64,000 nucleotides of DNA from an uncultured Bacteroidales bacterium (GCA_902784585.1 CACZVM010000003.1:158812-222811); one strand, 5' to 3'. Positions 53,569 to 62,364 are shown, counted from the stretch's first letter. Numbers and translations: made by a program. Notes: a model not told the origin generated them from the letters alone.

Positions 53569-55335
53569 CACACTGTCTTCACCCAACAGCTCATTCATCT
53601 CCTCCACCTCGTCATCGCTGATCGTACGACTGTCGTCGTTCACGCCCATCAACGGCCCGAAGAACACCTTCAGCAGTGCACGGCCGATGACCTTACCCAG
53701 TTTGAACTTCGGATTGGTCACATCGCCTTTAACGGGCACATCCAGCACGATCTTGTCCTGCGCCGAGGTGAGTATACCGAAGGCCGCACGCACAGGTATA
53801 TTCTTATACGGCGCCTTGCTGAACAGCTCTTTCTTGCCCACACGGGGATGATCGATGACGAGCAGGTTCGTCCCCAGCAGTTGCCCCTTCTCCACATTCA
53901 TGTGGCTCTCCAGGTCTAGTTCTCCGGAGTCGAGCGTATAGCCGGTATAGTTACGGCACAGCGCGCTGAAATCAGCCAACTGCACATTCAGCAACTTCAG
54001 GTTCAGACGGCAGTTATCCTCCTTGAGATTCAGACTACCCACATAGTCGGCTTTCACTTGCGCGCCACCGGTCAGTGTAGCTTTCAGGTCCACCTGGTTG
54101 CGTCCGTTGCTGGCCATATTGCGTCCTTTCACGTCAAGCGTCTTGATGGCGTAGCCCCACTGATTCTGCATCGAGTAGTCGCTATACGTCAGGTCGTGTC
54201 CGTTGAGCGCCACATGTTTGGCCAGCCATACCAAGGGTTTACGAGCCGGCTTGGGTTGCGCATCATTCGACGACGCAGTCGTATCATTGAGAGGCGCAGC
54301 CTCGCTCATTTTATCATTCTTCTTCGGCTCTTTTATGATTCTGGAGATCGTATTCCAGTTCTCATGCACCTCATAACTTCCCGTCAACCCGTTGATAACG
54401 AGGGAGTCCAGCAGATAGGTATTGGTAGCCACATCGCCTTTCTCTATCACGATGCGCAGCGATTCCATCGCGGCTATCTCCTCATCTCTGCGGTCACGCA
54501 GACTGAGTCCGCTCAGTGTCAGATGACCATTCAGCAGGATCTGCGTGATCTCCTCCAGACTACCGTCCACATGTACCGAACCGTTGATCTTAGCCCCCAG
54601 ACCCGTCACGTCCAGATAATCCTGCACAAGCGGCAGTACCACATCGGTATGTACGTCATAGAGGTTCAGACGCACAGCATAGCGGTTGGCCTGCATCTTC
54701 ATACCGGCTGCGATGCCCACGCGGCCACCTGTCGGCAGAGCGAACTCCAGACCCGCATTCGTCTGGGTGTTGTCGAAATAGAGTCCCGGCACGCGCAGCG
54801 ACAGATCCTCCAGTTTCCACTGTTTGTCGCTCACCACGTCGCGATAGCGAATCGCGCTACGGTTGATGCGGATGTCTTTCAGGTGCACTTTCCAGCTGCT
54901 CTTGGCCGTGTCGGTATCCACTTTCTCCGGCTCCACCAGCGTCGTATCTTTCTTGGAGAAACGCTCGATGATGTCTGAGAAATTCACCTTGTCGTCCCGC
55001 TTGAGCACCTGGCCGTTAAATCCGTCCAGATGGATAGCCCGCAGCGTCACGTGCTTGGCCAGCAGATGGGGATACGCTATCTGCACATAGAGCCGGTCAA
55101 AGGTCACAAAGTCGGTCTCTCCGTTCGCTTCCTTGCACGCAAACCCCTTGATGGTCACACCACCCCAGTACGGATTGATGATCACCCGGTCGGCATGCAT
55201 CTGCCTACCTATCAGTTGCTCGCCCTTGTTGTTGACCACATATTTGGCCACAGGCGAAGCGACAGCCAGTATCAATGCGAAGAGGAGCACTATTGCTAGC
55301 GCTCCCCATCCACATATCATCAGAAATTTTTTCAT
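53476..55335 (-). CDS. AsmA/DUF748-like envelope protein
   Basis: 619 residues. One N-terminal membrane helix (about 7-29) is followed by VVNNKGEQLIGRQMHADRV and IRINRSAIRYRD, typical of the AsmA-like DUF748 family. Beta repeats with SGxLxL-type strands run to about 560 (TLDSGELDLESHMNVEKGQL, VPVKGDVTNPKFKLGKVIGR). The acidic, serine-rich C-terminus (DDEVEEMNELLGEDS...) is the part that overlaps recQ. Such proteins may carry lipid between membranes; function here is inferred. Its start shares a base with the tsf stop. Confidence 0.88.
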   Translation of the reverse strand: MKKFLMICGWGALAIVLLFALILAVASPVAKYVVNNKGEQLIGRQMHADRVIINPYWGGVTIKGFACKEANGETDFVTFDRLYVQIAYPHLLAKHVTLRAIHLDGFNGQVLKRDDKVNFSDIIERFSKKDTTLVEPEKVDTDTAKSSWKVHLKDIRINRSAIRYRDVVSDKQWKLEDLSLRVPGLYFDNTQTNAGLEFALPTGGRVGIAAGMKMQANRYAVRLNLYDVHTDVVLPLVQDYLDVTGLGAKINGSVHVDGSLEEITQILLNGHLTLSGLSLRDRRDEEIAAMESLRIVIEKGDVATNTYLLDSLVINGLTGSYEVHENWNTISRIIKEPKKNDKMSEAAPLNDTTASSNDAQPKPARKPLVWLAKHVALNGHDLTYSDYSMQNQWGYAIKTLDVKGRNMASNGRNQVDLKATLTGGAQVKADYVGSLNLKEDNCRLNLKLLNVQLADFSALCRNYTGYTLDSGELDLESHMNVEKGQLLGTNLLVIDHPRVGKKELFSKAPYKNIPVRAAFGILTSAQDKIVLDVPVKGDVTNPKFKLGKVIGRALLKVFFGPLMGVNDDSRTISDDEVEEMNELLGEDSVSLSHDSVSELATDVAMTASDSTGFSEVSQE

Positions 55336-56327
55336 TATTCTGCAGAAAGTGTTATACGACGGAAGTCGGTGATCACTACGCCTTTAGCTTTCAGAACGTC
55401 CTTCACGAGCTCTTTGCTCTCGCTCATGATGTAAGCCTGCTCAACGAGCGTGCTTTCCTTCAGGAACTTATTCAGACGACCGGTAGCAATCATCTCGATT
55501 TTCTTTGCCTGTGCAGCCAGGTTAGCCTCGGCCTCGGCCGGCACTTTTGCGCGGATGTCGCGTGCTACCTGAGCCTGCTCCTCGGTCAGCCAACCCTTAG
55601 CGGTGTTGGAAGCGATATGATCATCGCTGTCGCAGTGAGCGGGGTTCAGACCGGCCTTACGCAGTGCGTTCTCAACGGCCTTGTTGATCTCGTCCTGTTT
55701 GGTCTTCTCGATAGCTACCTCCAGCTCGTGCTTCTTCACTTCTTCTGCTACATGATCAGCATCCAGAGCGATCGGGCTCATAGCGGCAACCTGCATAGAG
55801 ATACCGTGAACGGTCTCCTGCTCTGCGCCGGCCTCTGCAGCCACGAGCGAGCTCAGTTTGTTACCCAGGTGGTTGTAAGCGTCCACTACCGGTGCCTCCA
55901 GGCAAGCGTAGTCAGCCAGCTCCATCTTCTCACCAGTCACGCCGGAGCGCTCGGTGATGATCTCTGCCACGGTGAAGTTACCTATCTTCAGGTTCTTGAG
56001 CTCCTCTTGCGTACGTACTTTGTTATCCAAAGCAGCGTCGAGGATGAGCTTAACCATACCTACGAAGTCCTCGTTCTTAGCTACGAAGTCGGTCTCGCAC
56101 TTCACGCCAACGATAGCGCCGAAGTTACCTTTTACCTTACCGAGCACGCAACCTTCGGAAGCCTCACGGTCACTACGCTTGGCTGCGATTGCCTGTCCGC
56201 GCTTGCGGAGCAAGTCCTTCGCAACCTCAAAGTCGCCGTTTGCCTCTTCCAGAGCCTTCTTTACGTCCATCATACCTGCGCCGGTAATATCGCGCAGTTT
56301 TTTGATATCTGCTAATGTAACAGCCAT
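55335..56327 (-). CDS. tsf: Elongation factor Ts
   Basis: 330 residues, longer than in E. coli (283) but normal for Bacteroidota. It exchanges nucleotide on EF-Tu. The N-terminal UBA-like domain has IKKLRDITGAGMMDVKKALE, the TDFVAKNEDF motif contacts EF-Tu, and coiled-coil sections (about 180-250) follow. It is the last gene of the rplM-rpsI-rpsB-tsf cluster; spacing to rpsB is 106 bases and includes a 10-bp tandem repeat. Confidence 0.98.
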   Translation of the reverse strand: MAVTLADIKKLRDITGAGMMDVKKALEEANGDFEVAKDLLRKRGQAIAAKRSDREASEGCVLGKVKGNFGAIVGVKCETDFVAKNEDFVGMVKLILDAALDNKVRTQEELKNLKIGNFTVAEIITERSGVTGEKMELADYACLEAPVVDAYNHLGNKLSSLVAAEAGAEQETVHGISMQVAAMSPIALDADHVAEEVKKHELEVAIEKTKQDEINKAVENALRKAGLNPAHCDSDDHIASNTAKGWLTEEQAQVARDIRAKVPAEAEANLAAQAKKIEMIATGRLNKFLKESTLVEQAYIMSESKELVKDVLKAKGVVITDFRRITLSAE

Positions 56328-56398
56328 AATTTTTTAATTGGAATTAAAAAGTTTATTTTTGTTTGAAGGTTTGATGCTTCGCGTTTGAGGGTTAATGT

Positions 56399-56430
56399 CA
56401 AACCATTTCAAACCACTTCAAACCATTTCA
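56399..56430. repeat. 10-bp tandem repeat between rpsB and tsf
   Basis: About three copies of CAAACCATTT (one with C for T) in the gap between two essential translation genes. Confidence 0.85.
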
Positions 56431-56433
56431 AAC

Positions 56434-57267
56434 TTACTCTGCTTCTGCAGGAGCAGCAGCCTCTGCTACTTTCTCAGCCTCTGCTTTCGGAGCAGCTTTG
56501 CGGATACGCTGGCGACGCTCTTTGGGTTGCGGAGCCTCGGCGGTTGCCTGCTCCTGAGCTGCCTCTTCGTCTGCCTTCTCCACCTTACGCTCCTCGAGAC
56601 CCTCTTTGATAGCCTCGCATACAGCGCCCAGGATCACGTCGATAGCCTTGGTGGCATCGTCGTTAGCAGGGATGACGAAATCGATATTGTTCGGGTTGGA
56701 GTTGGTATCCACGATAGCGAATACGGGGATTCCCAGACGGTTAGCCTCGGCAACGGCGATCTTCTCCTTGATCACGTCCACTACGAATACTGCACTCGGC
56801 AGACGGGTCATGTCGGCGATAGAGCCAAGGTTCTTCTCGAGTTTCTCGCGCTGACGGCTGATCTGCAGTTTCTCACGCTTCGACATGTTGTCCATCGTAC
56901 CGTCGGAAGCCATCTTGTCGATCTGGCTCATTTTCTTCACTGCCTTGCGGATAGTCGGGAAGTTGGTGAGCATACCACCTGCCCAACGCTCGGTGATGTA
57001 CGGCATGCCTACTTCCTGTGCATGAGCGGCAATCACTTCCTGTGCTTGCTTTTTCGTGCCTACGAAGAGGACCTTACGTCCGCTGCGAGCCAGGTTCTTC
57101 AGTGCCTCTGCTGCCTCTTCCACTTTGATAGCAGTCTTGTTGAGGTCGATGATGTGGATACCGTTGCGCTCCATGTAGATGTACGGAGCCATTGCCGGAT
57201 TCCATTTGCGTTTGAGGTGGCCAAAGTGTGCGCCAGCCTCGAGAAGTTGATCAAAATTTGTTCTCAT
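56434..57267 (-). CDS. rpsB: 30S ribosomal protein S2
   Basis: 277 residues. The family starts MRTNFDQLLEAGAHFGHLKR, with IYMERNGIHIIDLNKT, VLFVGTKKQAQE and GIPVFAIVDTNSNPNNIDF. The C-terminal 45 residues are an Ala/Glu/Lys/Arg-rich extension (ERRQRIRKAAPKAEAEKVAE), longer than in E. coli, and probably disordered. It follows rpsI after about 340 bases that contain a large inverted repeat. Confidence 0.98.
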   Translation of the reverse strand: MRTNFDQLLEAGAHFGHLKRKWNPAMAPYIYMERNGIHIIDLNKTAIKVEEAAEALKNLARSGRKVLFVGTKKQAQEVIAAHAQEVGMPYITERWAGGMLTNFPTIRKAVKKMSQIDKMASDGTMDNMSKREKLQISRQREKLEKNLGSIADMTRLPSAVFVVDVIKEKIAVAEANRLGIPVFAIVDTNSNPNNIDFVIPANDDATKAIDVILGAVCEAIKEGLEERKVEKADEEAAQEQATAEAPQPKERRQRIRKAAPKAEAEKVAEAAAPAEAE

Positions 57268-57411
57268 TTTGAAAAAATCTAAAATTTAAAATGTAAAATA
57301 TAAAATTATTTTATCTCCTTCTACTCATGCTTCAGTATCCACGCGCGTACGTTCATTGTTATACGTGCGCATAATGATTATTCATTATTCACTGAATCAG
57401 AGCAATCATAG

Positions 57412-57476
57412 GGTAATTCTTAATTCTTAATTCTTAATTCCTAATTCTTAATTTTTAATTCTTAATTCTTAATTTT
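57412..57476. repeat. Simple repeat of taattct/ttaattctt units
   Basis: About eight near-copies of TTAATTC in tandem upstream of rpsB. The same family appears at 11721-11767, 51769-51798 and 58517-58567. Confidence 0.85.
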
Positions 57477-57513
57477 AGCCAAGAAGTCCCCACGATTTGG
57501 AGTATTTTGGGAA

Positions 57514-57600
57514 TTTTTATTGAGAGATTTTGGTTTTTGCTGTTAGGGAGTTATGGTGACCATAATGACCGAACAAAAAAACCGAAATCTCCAATAAAAA
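57514..57600 (-). terminator. Large inverted repeat after rpsI (terminator or regulatory hairpin)
   Basis: Arms of about 26 bases (57514-57539 and 57574-57600) are near-complementary, beginning TTTTTATTG and ending in the reverse complement. The interior holds a second palindrome TTATGGT-G-ACCATAA (57551-57565). It starts nine bases after the minus-strand rpsI stop. It may end or attenuate transcription into rpsB. No other clear element was found in 57268-57609. Confidence 0.55.
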
Positions 57601-57609
57601 ACCAAAAGC

Positions 57610-57996
57610 TTAACGTTTACTGAACTGGAAGTGCTTGCGTGCCTTCGGCTGACCCGGTTTCTTACGCTCAACCTCACGAGCGTCACGTGTCATGAAGCCT
57701 TCTGCCTTCAGAGCCACTTTGTCTTCCGGATTGATCTTCACCAGTGCGCGGGCGATAGCGAGACGAAGTGCCTCTGCCTGGCCTTTGAAGCCACCGCCGT
57801 CAAGGGTAACCTTGATATCGTATTTCTCTGCCACGCCCAGCTTGTTCAGCGGCTGGCATACGATATAGCGCAGAATAGAAGACGGGAAATAAGTCTCGAT
57901 GTCGCGACCGTTAATCACGATCTTGCCGGCACCTTCATTTACGTAAACGCGGGCTACTGCCTCTTTACGACGTCCTAATGCATTAACTGTTTCCAT
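57610..57996 (-). CDS. rpsI: 30S ribosomal protein S9
   Basis: 128 residues. Features are ALGRRKEAVARVYVNEG at the N-terminus, VTLDGGGFKGQAEALRLAIA and the basic C-terminus RKKPGQPKARKHFQFSKR that reaches the P-site. It follows rplM after ten bases, the standard pairing of S9 with L13. Confidence 0.99.
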   Translation of the reverse strand: METVNALGRRKEAVARVYVNEGAGKIVINGRDIETYFPSSILRYIVCQPLNKLGVAEKYDIKVTLDGGGFKGQAEALRLAIARALVKINPEDKVALKAEGFMTRDAREVERKKPGQPKARKHFQFSKR

Positions 57997-58006
57997 GTGC
58001 TTCTAT

Positions 58007-58462
58007 TTATTTGAGGGTGTTAATATCAATTGCTTTCGGTTGTTGAGCCTGCATGTTGTGCTCTGCGCCTTCGAAGATGTACAGATTGTTGATCTGCTTT
58101 GCACCGAGACGGTTCTTCGGGAGCATACCTTTTACTACTTTGCGAACGAGCTTGTCTGCGCCCTTGGCCATCAGGTCAGCCGGGGTGAACTCACGCTGGC
58201 CGCCCGGGAAACCGGTGTAGCGTACATAGACGCGGTCGTTCCATTTGTTACCGGTCAACTGCACCTTGCCGGCGTTGATGATGATTACGTTGTCTCCACA
58301 GTCCACGTTCGGAGTGAAGGACGGTTTGTACTTACCACGCAGCAGTTTTGCCACTTTGGAAGCCATGCGGCCGAGGATCTGGCCTTCAGCGTCAACCACT
58401 ACCCACTCTTTCTTGGCGGTAGCTTTGTTTACTGACACTGTTTTGTAACTGTTAAATTCCAT
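58007..58462 (-). CDS. rplM: 50S ribosomal protein L13
   Basis: 151 residues. Recognisable blocks are VVVDAEGQILGRMASKVAKL, VDCGDNVIIINAGKVQLTG, YVRYTGFPGG and VVKGMLPKNRLG. It is the first gene of the ribosomal cluster; the promoter at 58649-58680 implies a leader of about 180 bases. Confidence 0.99.
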   Translation of the reverse strand: MEFNSYKTVSVNKATAKKEWVVVDAEGQILGRMASKVAKLLRGKYKPSFTPNVDCGDNVIIINAGKVQLTGNKWNDRVYVRYTGFPGGQREFTPADLMAKGADKLVRKVVKGMLPKNRLGAKQINNLYIFEGAEHNMQAQQPKAIDINTLK

Positions 58463-58648
58463 TTGTTTTGTTTGTTTTGGCCAACCCGACAGACATCTTT
58501 ACGGCTTTGGGATTCATTCTTAATTCTTAAGATTAATTCTTAATTCTTAATTTTTAATTCTTAATTTCCCTTCAGCGCACTGCCCAGATTGGCGATTATT
58601 ATTAGTTGTTTATATGTATCCGTGCGCACTACGCGCACAAAACGGCTG

Positions 58649-58680
58649 CAAAATTACTGCTTTTTTTTGACATGACCAAA
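58649..58680 (-). promoter_or_regulatory. Promoter of the rplM-rpsI-rpsB-tsf cluster
   Basis: Minus strand TTTG (58677-58680), 20-base spacer, TAATTTTG (58649-58656), a perfect match to the consensus. The leader holds ttaattctt-type repeats and no recognised structure. Confidence 0.85.
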
Positions 58681-58715
58681 TTTTTCTGAAAGAAAATTCA
58701 AAAAAACAATTTTTA

Positions 58716-58747
58716 TTTGCATATTTCATCGAAAAGCAGTATCTTTG
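58716..58747 (+). promoter_or_regulatory. Promoter of the surface protein gene at 58768
   Basis: TTTG (58716-58719), 20-base spacer beginning CATATTTCA, TATCTTTG (58740-58747). Confidence 0.8.
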
Positions 58748-58767
58748 CAACATAAACATATCGAAAT

Positions 58768-60546
58768 ATGAGCAACAAAATCACTTTACTAATTGTCCTG
58801 TTCGCATACTGTCATGCGTTTGCTGCGACCTCAACGCTTACCTTTACCGCAAAATGCAACGGTTCCGGCACGGCAGATGATGGTGCGGTATGGACGGTCA
58901 GTTCGGATGGAACAGAATCATCCTATAATTCCACCAAAGGTGTCTGTTTTGGATCAAGCAGCAATAGTGTTTCCTATTTAATTCTATCCACCAACGATAT
59001 TCCCGGTACGATAACCCAAGTGAAGGTAAATGCCTGTGGAACAGTATACAAAACCTTTATTTCTATTAAGGTAGGAAGTTCGGATTTTCTCTTCAACGAT
59101 ATAACGCTTGCCGGTCTTGCATCCACTCCTGCCTATGCCACTTTTACCGGTTCAGCAAGTGGAGAGATCAGAGTATATATTACCCAAACTTCCGCAAAAA
59201 CTTCCATCTATTGCAAATCGATCGAAGTGACCTACACTGCCGACATGATGGTTCATGATACGGAGACGCAGACCATCAGCAGTCCGCAGACCGTAGAGAA
59301 TCTCACCATAGAGGCCGGAGGTGCTGTGGTGCTGAGTGATAAAAAACTGACGGTAAACGGTGATTTTGTACTCCATACAACGATGGGAAGCGGCAAATCA
59401 GGCCAACTGACAGGTGCCACGAGCACCAATTTCGAAGTGAACGGAGACGCGTTCATCGACATCACGCTTGGCGACAATGGCAATCCCGCCAAATGGCATG
59501 CCTTCACGGTACCCTTCCCCGTGGATGCGCTCCACGGCATCTACGACACGGATGGCACCCCACTGACCAACGAGGTACACTACGCCATCATGGATTATCA
59601 TGGAGACATGCGAGCCAATGGCGAATACGGCTGGAAGAAATTCACGGGAACGATGAGTCCCGGCACGTTCTACCTGATGACCGTAGATGGCTCACGAACC
59701 ACCTACCGAATGAAAGCTGCGGGAGAACTGCTGACGGCCGCGAGCAAGCCTTTTGAGTACTATACGGGCAGTGGTGCTACTACGGACTACGGCTGGAACG
59801 GTATCGGCAATCCGACACTCGGCTACCATAAGGTCGACTATCCCGTACAGGTGCTGGATCCGGAGCATTATGTCTTCGAAACGAAACCGGCTAATTCGTG
59901 CAATTTTGTGGTGGGTACGCCGTTCTTCTACCAGGCTTCAGCGGACGGATCGATGTCGATGCTTACGGCAGATGCAGCTGCAGCATACGCTCCTCAGCGC
60001 ATGAACACGGCGCAACAGCCACAAGCCGCTATCACGTTCGGCAATGACGATTATACCGACTGTCTATACCTCTCCGCATCCGAAGATGCCGGCGAGTTCT
60101 ACGAAATAGGCAAAGACCTTGAGAAGATGACGATGACAACGCACCCTACTGTGCCACAGATCGCTGGCCTTGCCTACGGCACAAGCCTCTGTATGCTCCA
60201 CGCACCCTTGTCCGACGACGAAGCCAGCTACTCGCTCTCGCTCTATGCTCCCACCGACGGCACATATACCATCGCTGCACAAGACATCAGCGAGGCTAAG
60301 GTATATCTGACGGAGGACGGCATCGTGCTGCAGGACATCACTTCTCAGGCGGCTCAGCTGCAACTCACTCAAGGCCCAAACAACCGATACGGAATTGTCC
60401 TCTCCATCCGCTCGTCTTCGCCGACCCTTATGGACGAGACAGGCAGTTCGGAGAAGGCGGCTCGGAAGATGCTCCTCCGCAATCAACTATGGATCCTCCG
60501 CGGAGGCAAACTATATGATTCTACAGGAAAAATCGTTCGTCAATAA
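58768..60546 (+). CDS. Large exported surface protein
   Basis: 592 residues, function unknown. A signal peptide (about 1-19) is followed by a beta domain of about 135 residues and a short parallel-strand section (VENLTIEAGGAVVLSDKKLT, about 170-210). The rest is Ala/Thr/Gly-rich beta sequence (WHAFTVPFPVDALHGIYDTD). It ends NQLWILRGGKLYDSTGKIVR, close to the ending of the protein at 1336-3396. Export is likely; surface anchoring through the type IX route is possible but this tail is shorter than a full sorting domain. Confidence 0.87.
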   Translation: MSNKITLLIVLFAYCHAFAATSTLTFTAKCNGSGTADDGAVWTVSSDGTESSYNSTKGVCFGSSSNSVSYLILSTNDIPGTITQVKVNACGTVYKTFISIKVGSSDFLFNDITLAGLASTPAYATFTGSASGEIRVYITQTSAKTSIYCKSIEVTYTADMMVHDTETQTISSPQTVENLTIEAGGAVVLSDKKLTVNGDFVLHTTMGSGKSGQLTGATSTNFEVNGDAFIDITLGDNGNPAKWHAFTVPFPVDALHGIYDTDGTPLTNEVHYAIMDYHGDMRANGEYGWKKFTGTMSPGTFYLMTVDGSRTTYRMKAAGELLTAASKPFEYYTGSGATTDYGWNGIGNPTLGYHKVDYPVQVLDPEHYVFETKPANSCNFVVGTPFFYQASADGSMSMLTADAAAAYAPQRMNTAQQPQAAITFGNDDYTDCLYLSASEDAGEFYEIGKDLEKMTMTTHPTVPQIAGLAYGTSLCMLHAPLSDDEASYSLSLYAPTDGTYTIAAQDISEAKVYLTEDGIVLQDITSQAAQLQLTQGPNNRYGIVLSIRSSSPTLMDETGSSEKAARKMLLRNQLWILRGGKLYDSTGKIVRQ

Positions 60547-60547
60547 C

Positions 60548-60682
60548 ATGCGCACCATGAACAGAAAACCCTATATCCTGCCATATACGCAAGCGGTTTC
60601 CATTCAGACCGATTGTCATATCATGCTCTTGGGATCCTCTACTGCTCCGCAACCCGGGAAAACCAACGCTCCCGTTTTTTAA
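60548..60682 (+). CDS. Small protein downstream of the surface protein
   Basis: 44 residues, beginning MRTMNRKPYILPYTQAVSIQ and ending in a Pro/Ser/Asn-rich tail. The start lies one base after the stop of the surface protein. Short proteins of the type MKK-x-Y-x-x-P-x-x-x-V-x-I-x-T are common in Bacteroidales beside exported proteins. The role is unknown and it could be untranslated. Confidence 0.55.
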   Translation: MRTMNRKPYILPYTQAVSIQTDCHIMLLGSSTAPQPGKTNAPVF

Positions 60683-60713
60683 ATACGGCACGGAGCCAAT
60701 CATAAATCTTAAA

Positions 60714-61958
60714 TCATAAATCTGCAAGAACGTTGATAATACGTTCTGCAGCATGTCCGTCCCAGAGCGGCGGGATAGCCCCTTTCTTCCATTCTCCGGC
60801 AAACAACTTGCGCAATGCAGGTGCGACGGCAGCAGGATCGGTTCCGATCAGCTCATTCGTACCGATAGTGCATGTCTCCGGACGCTCGGTGTTGTCGCGC
60901 AGCGTGATACAGGGCACGCCCATGACGGTGGTCTCTTCGGTGATACCGCCGCTGTCGGTCACCACGGCTTTGGCGCGTTCCACGAGGTAGTTGAACTCCA
61001 GATACCCCATCGGTTCAACAATATGCAGGTTCGGCAACCGTTTAGCCAACTCGTCACCCGCATGGCTATCTGCTCCGTCGGGAGCACCCGACCCCCAAAG
61101 TCCGTAGAACAACTTTGCTGTACGCGGATGAATCGGGAAAATCACCGGAAGACCATGCACATTATCAATGATCTGCTCCATCATTGCACGCAGATGGTTC
61201 TCCTCGTCCACGTTAGCTGGACGGTGCATCGTCATGACGATATACTGCTGCTCTTTCAGCCCAAGTGCGTCCCATACTTCCGGTTTGCGGAATCGTGCCC
61301 TGTTTGCCAGCAACGTATCAATCATCACATTCCCCACATGCCAAACCCGTTGCTGCACACGCTGGTTAGCATACTTATCTTCCGGCAGAATGCGCTCTCC
61401 CGTAACCTGTAACCCGTAACCCGTAACCAATTCGGCTCCCTGCCGAATCAGATTGCGGTTCGCGACATCACTCGTCGTAAACATATAATCCGCCAGGCTG
61501 TCGGTCACCATACGGTTGATCTCCTCCGGCATCGTCAGGTCCCAACTGCGGATACCTGCCTCTACGTGGCACACTCGGGTATTCATTTTCTTCGCCACAA
61601 TAGAACATGCCATGGTAGATGTCACATCGCCCACGACCAGCACCACATCCGTAGGATGCGTCATCAGTTCTTTCTCAAACGCGATCATGATAGCCGCCGT
61701 CTGTTCGGCCTGGGTGCCGCCTCCACAACCTAGGTTCACGTCCGGAGCAGGAATACCCAGTTCCTCGAAGAACGTGTCACTCATGTTCTTGTCGTAGTGC
61801 TGCCCCGTGTGCACCAACCGGTACTCTACCCGTTTGGGGGAACCCGGTAACCCGTAACCGGTAACCGATAACCCCTCATTAAACCGTTCTATCGCATGCA
61901 CCAACGCAGCAATCTTCATAAAATTGGGCCTTGCCCCTGCAATCAATGTTATATGCAT
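60714..61958 (-). CDS. wecB: UDP-N-acetylglucosamine 2-epimerase (non-hydrolysing)
   Basis: 414 residues, about 30-40 more than usual. It interconverts UDP-GlcNAc and UDP-ManNAc for surface polysaccharides. Family blocks are LIAGARPNFMKIAAL, HTGQHYDKNMSDTFF, VVGDVTSTMACSIVAKK, HVEAGIRSWDLTMPEEINR and VTDSGGITEETTVMGVPC. Two in-frame segments come from ttacgggtaac repeats in the DNA: SVTGYGLPGSPKRV (residues about 31-44) and VTGYGLQVTGER (about 176-187). The frame and all active-site blocks remain intact. Single gene behind its own promoter. Confidence 0.95.
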   Translation of the reverse strand: MHITLIAGARPNFMKIAALVHAIERFNEGLSVTGYGLPGSPKRVEYRLVHTGQHYDKNMSDTFFEELGIPAPDVNLGCGGGTQAEQTAAIMIAFEKELMTHPTDVVLVVGDVTSTMACSIVAKKMNTRVCHVEAGIRSWDLTMPEEINRMVTDSLADYMFTTSDVANRNLIRQGAELVTGYGLQVTGERILPEDKYANQRVQQRVWHVGNVMIDTLLANRARFRKPEVWDALGLKEQQYIVMTMHRPANVDEENHLRAMMEQIIDNVHGLPVIFPIHPRTAKLFYGLWGSGAPDGADSHAGDELAKRLPNLHIVEPMGYLEFNYLVERAKAVVTDSGGITEETTVMGVPCITLRDNTERPETCTIGTNELIGTDPAAVAPALRKLFAGEWKKGAIPPLWDGHAAERIINVLADL

Positions 61959-61979
61959 TTCAAATCAATTTTGCGGCTG

Positions 61980-62011
61980 CAAAATTACAAAAAAAATCTC
62001 ATATATGCAAG
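61980..62011 (-). promoter_or_regulatory. Promoter of wecB
   Basis: Minus strand CTTG (62008-62011) followed by CATATATGA, 20-base spacer, TAATTTTG (61980-61987). Leader about 15 bases. Confidence 0.8.
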
Positions 62012-62078
62012 CATATACGAGAAATTCGTTTATAAAAATCATTTTTGCATCTACAACGAACTATTTACGGCACATTCC

Positions 62079-62348
62079 CTACTCCCCCTTCTCCTTCAAC
62101 TTTGCAAGCAGTTCCAGTCCCTTAGCGGTAAGTTTGTAGGCTTGTTCGGGTCGACTGGGCACCTCTGGGAACTGCATTTTGACTAATCCTTTGGCAGTTG
62201 CCGGTTTGAGGTAGTTGTCCCGAAAATTGCGTCTCGCACTTTGGCGAAGTCCAAGCGCCGCAATCAGTTCACGACGCGGCAGCACATCCGTTCCAATGAT
62301 GAGCACAAGTCGGTTCACACGATCATCTACTTTCGTTTTAGTATTCAT
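62079..62348 (-). CDS. Small winged-helix protein (Fic/AlbA-type C-terminal domain)
   Basis: 89 residues. It has a winged-helix pattern: VLPRRELIAALGLRQSARRNFR, DNYLKPATAKGLVKM, then PEQAYKLTAKGLELLAKL. This resembles the C-terminal winged helix of Fic-family and AlbA-type regulators, but nothing precedes it, so it is either a free-standing DNA-binding protein or a gene fragment. A paralogue is at 63594-63998. Upstream lies the nine-copy repeat array with a structured element. Confidence 0.7.
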   Translation of the reverse strand: MNTKTKVDDRVNRLVLIIGTDVLPRRELIAALGLRQSARRNFRDNYLKPATAKGLVKMQFPEVPSRPEQAYKLTAKGLELLAKLKEKGE

Positions 62349-62364
62349 ATGTTTGTCAACTGTT

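Noticed and set aside
55275-56315. Plus-strand open frame of 346 codons opposite tsf
   Set aside because: EF-Ts is unambiguous on the minus strand; the antisense frame has no recognisable feature.
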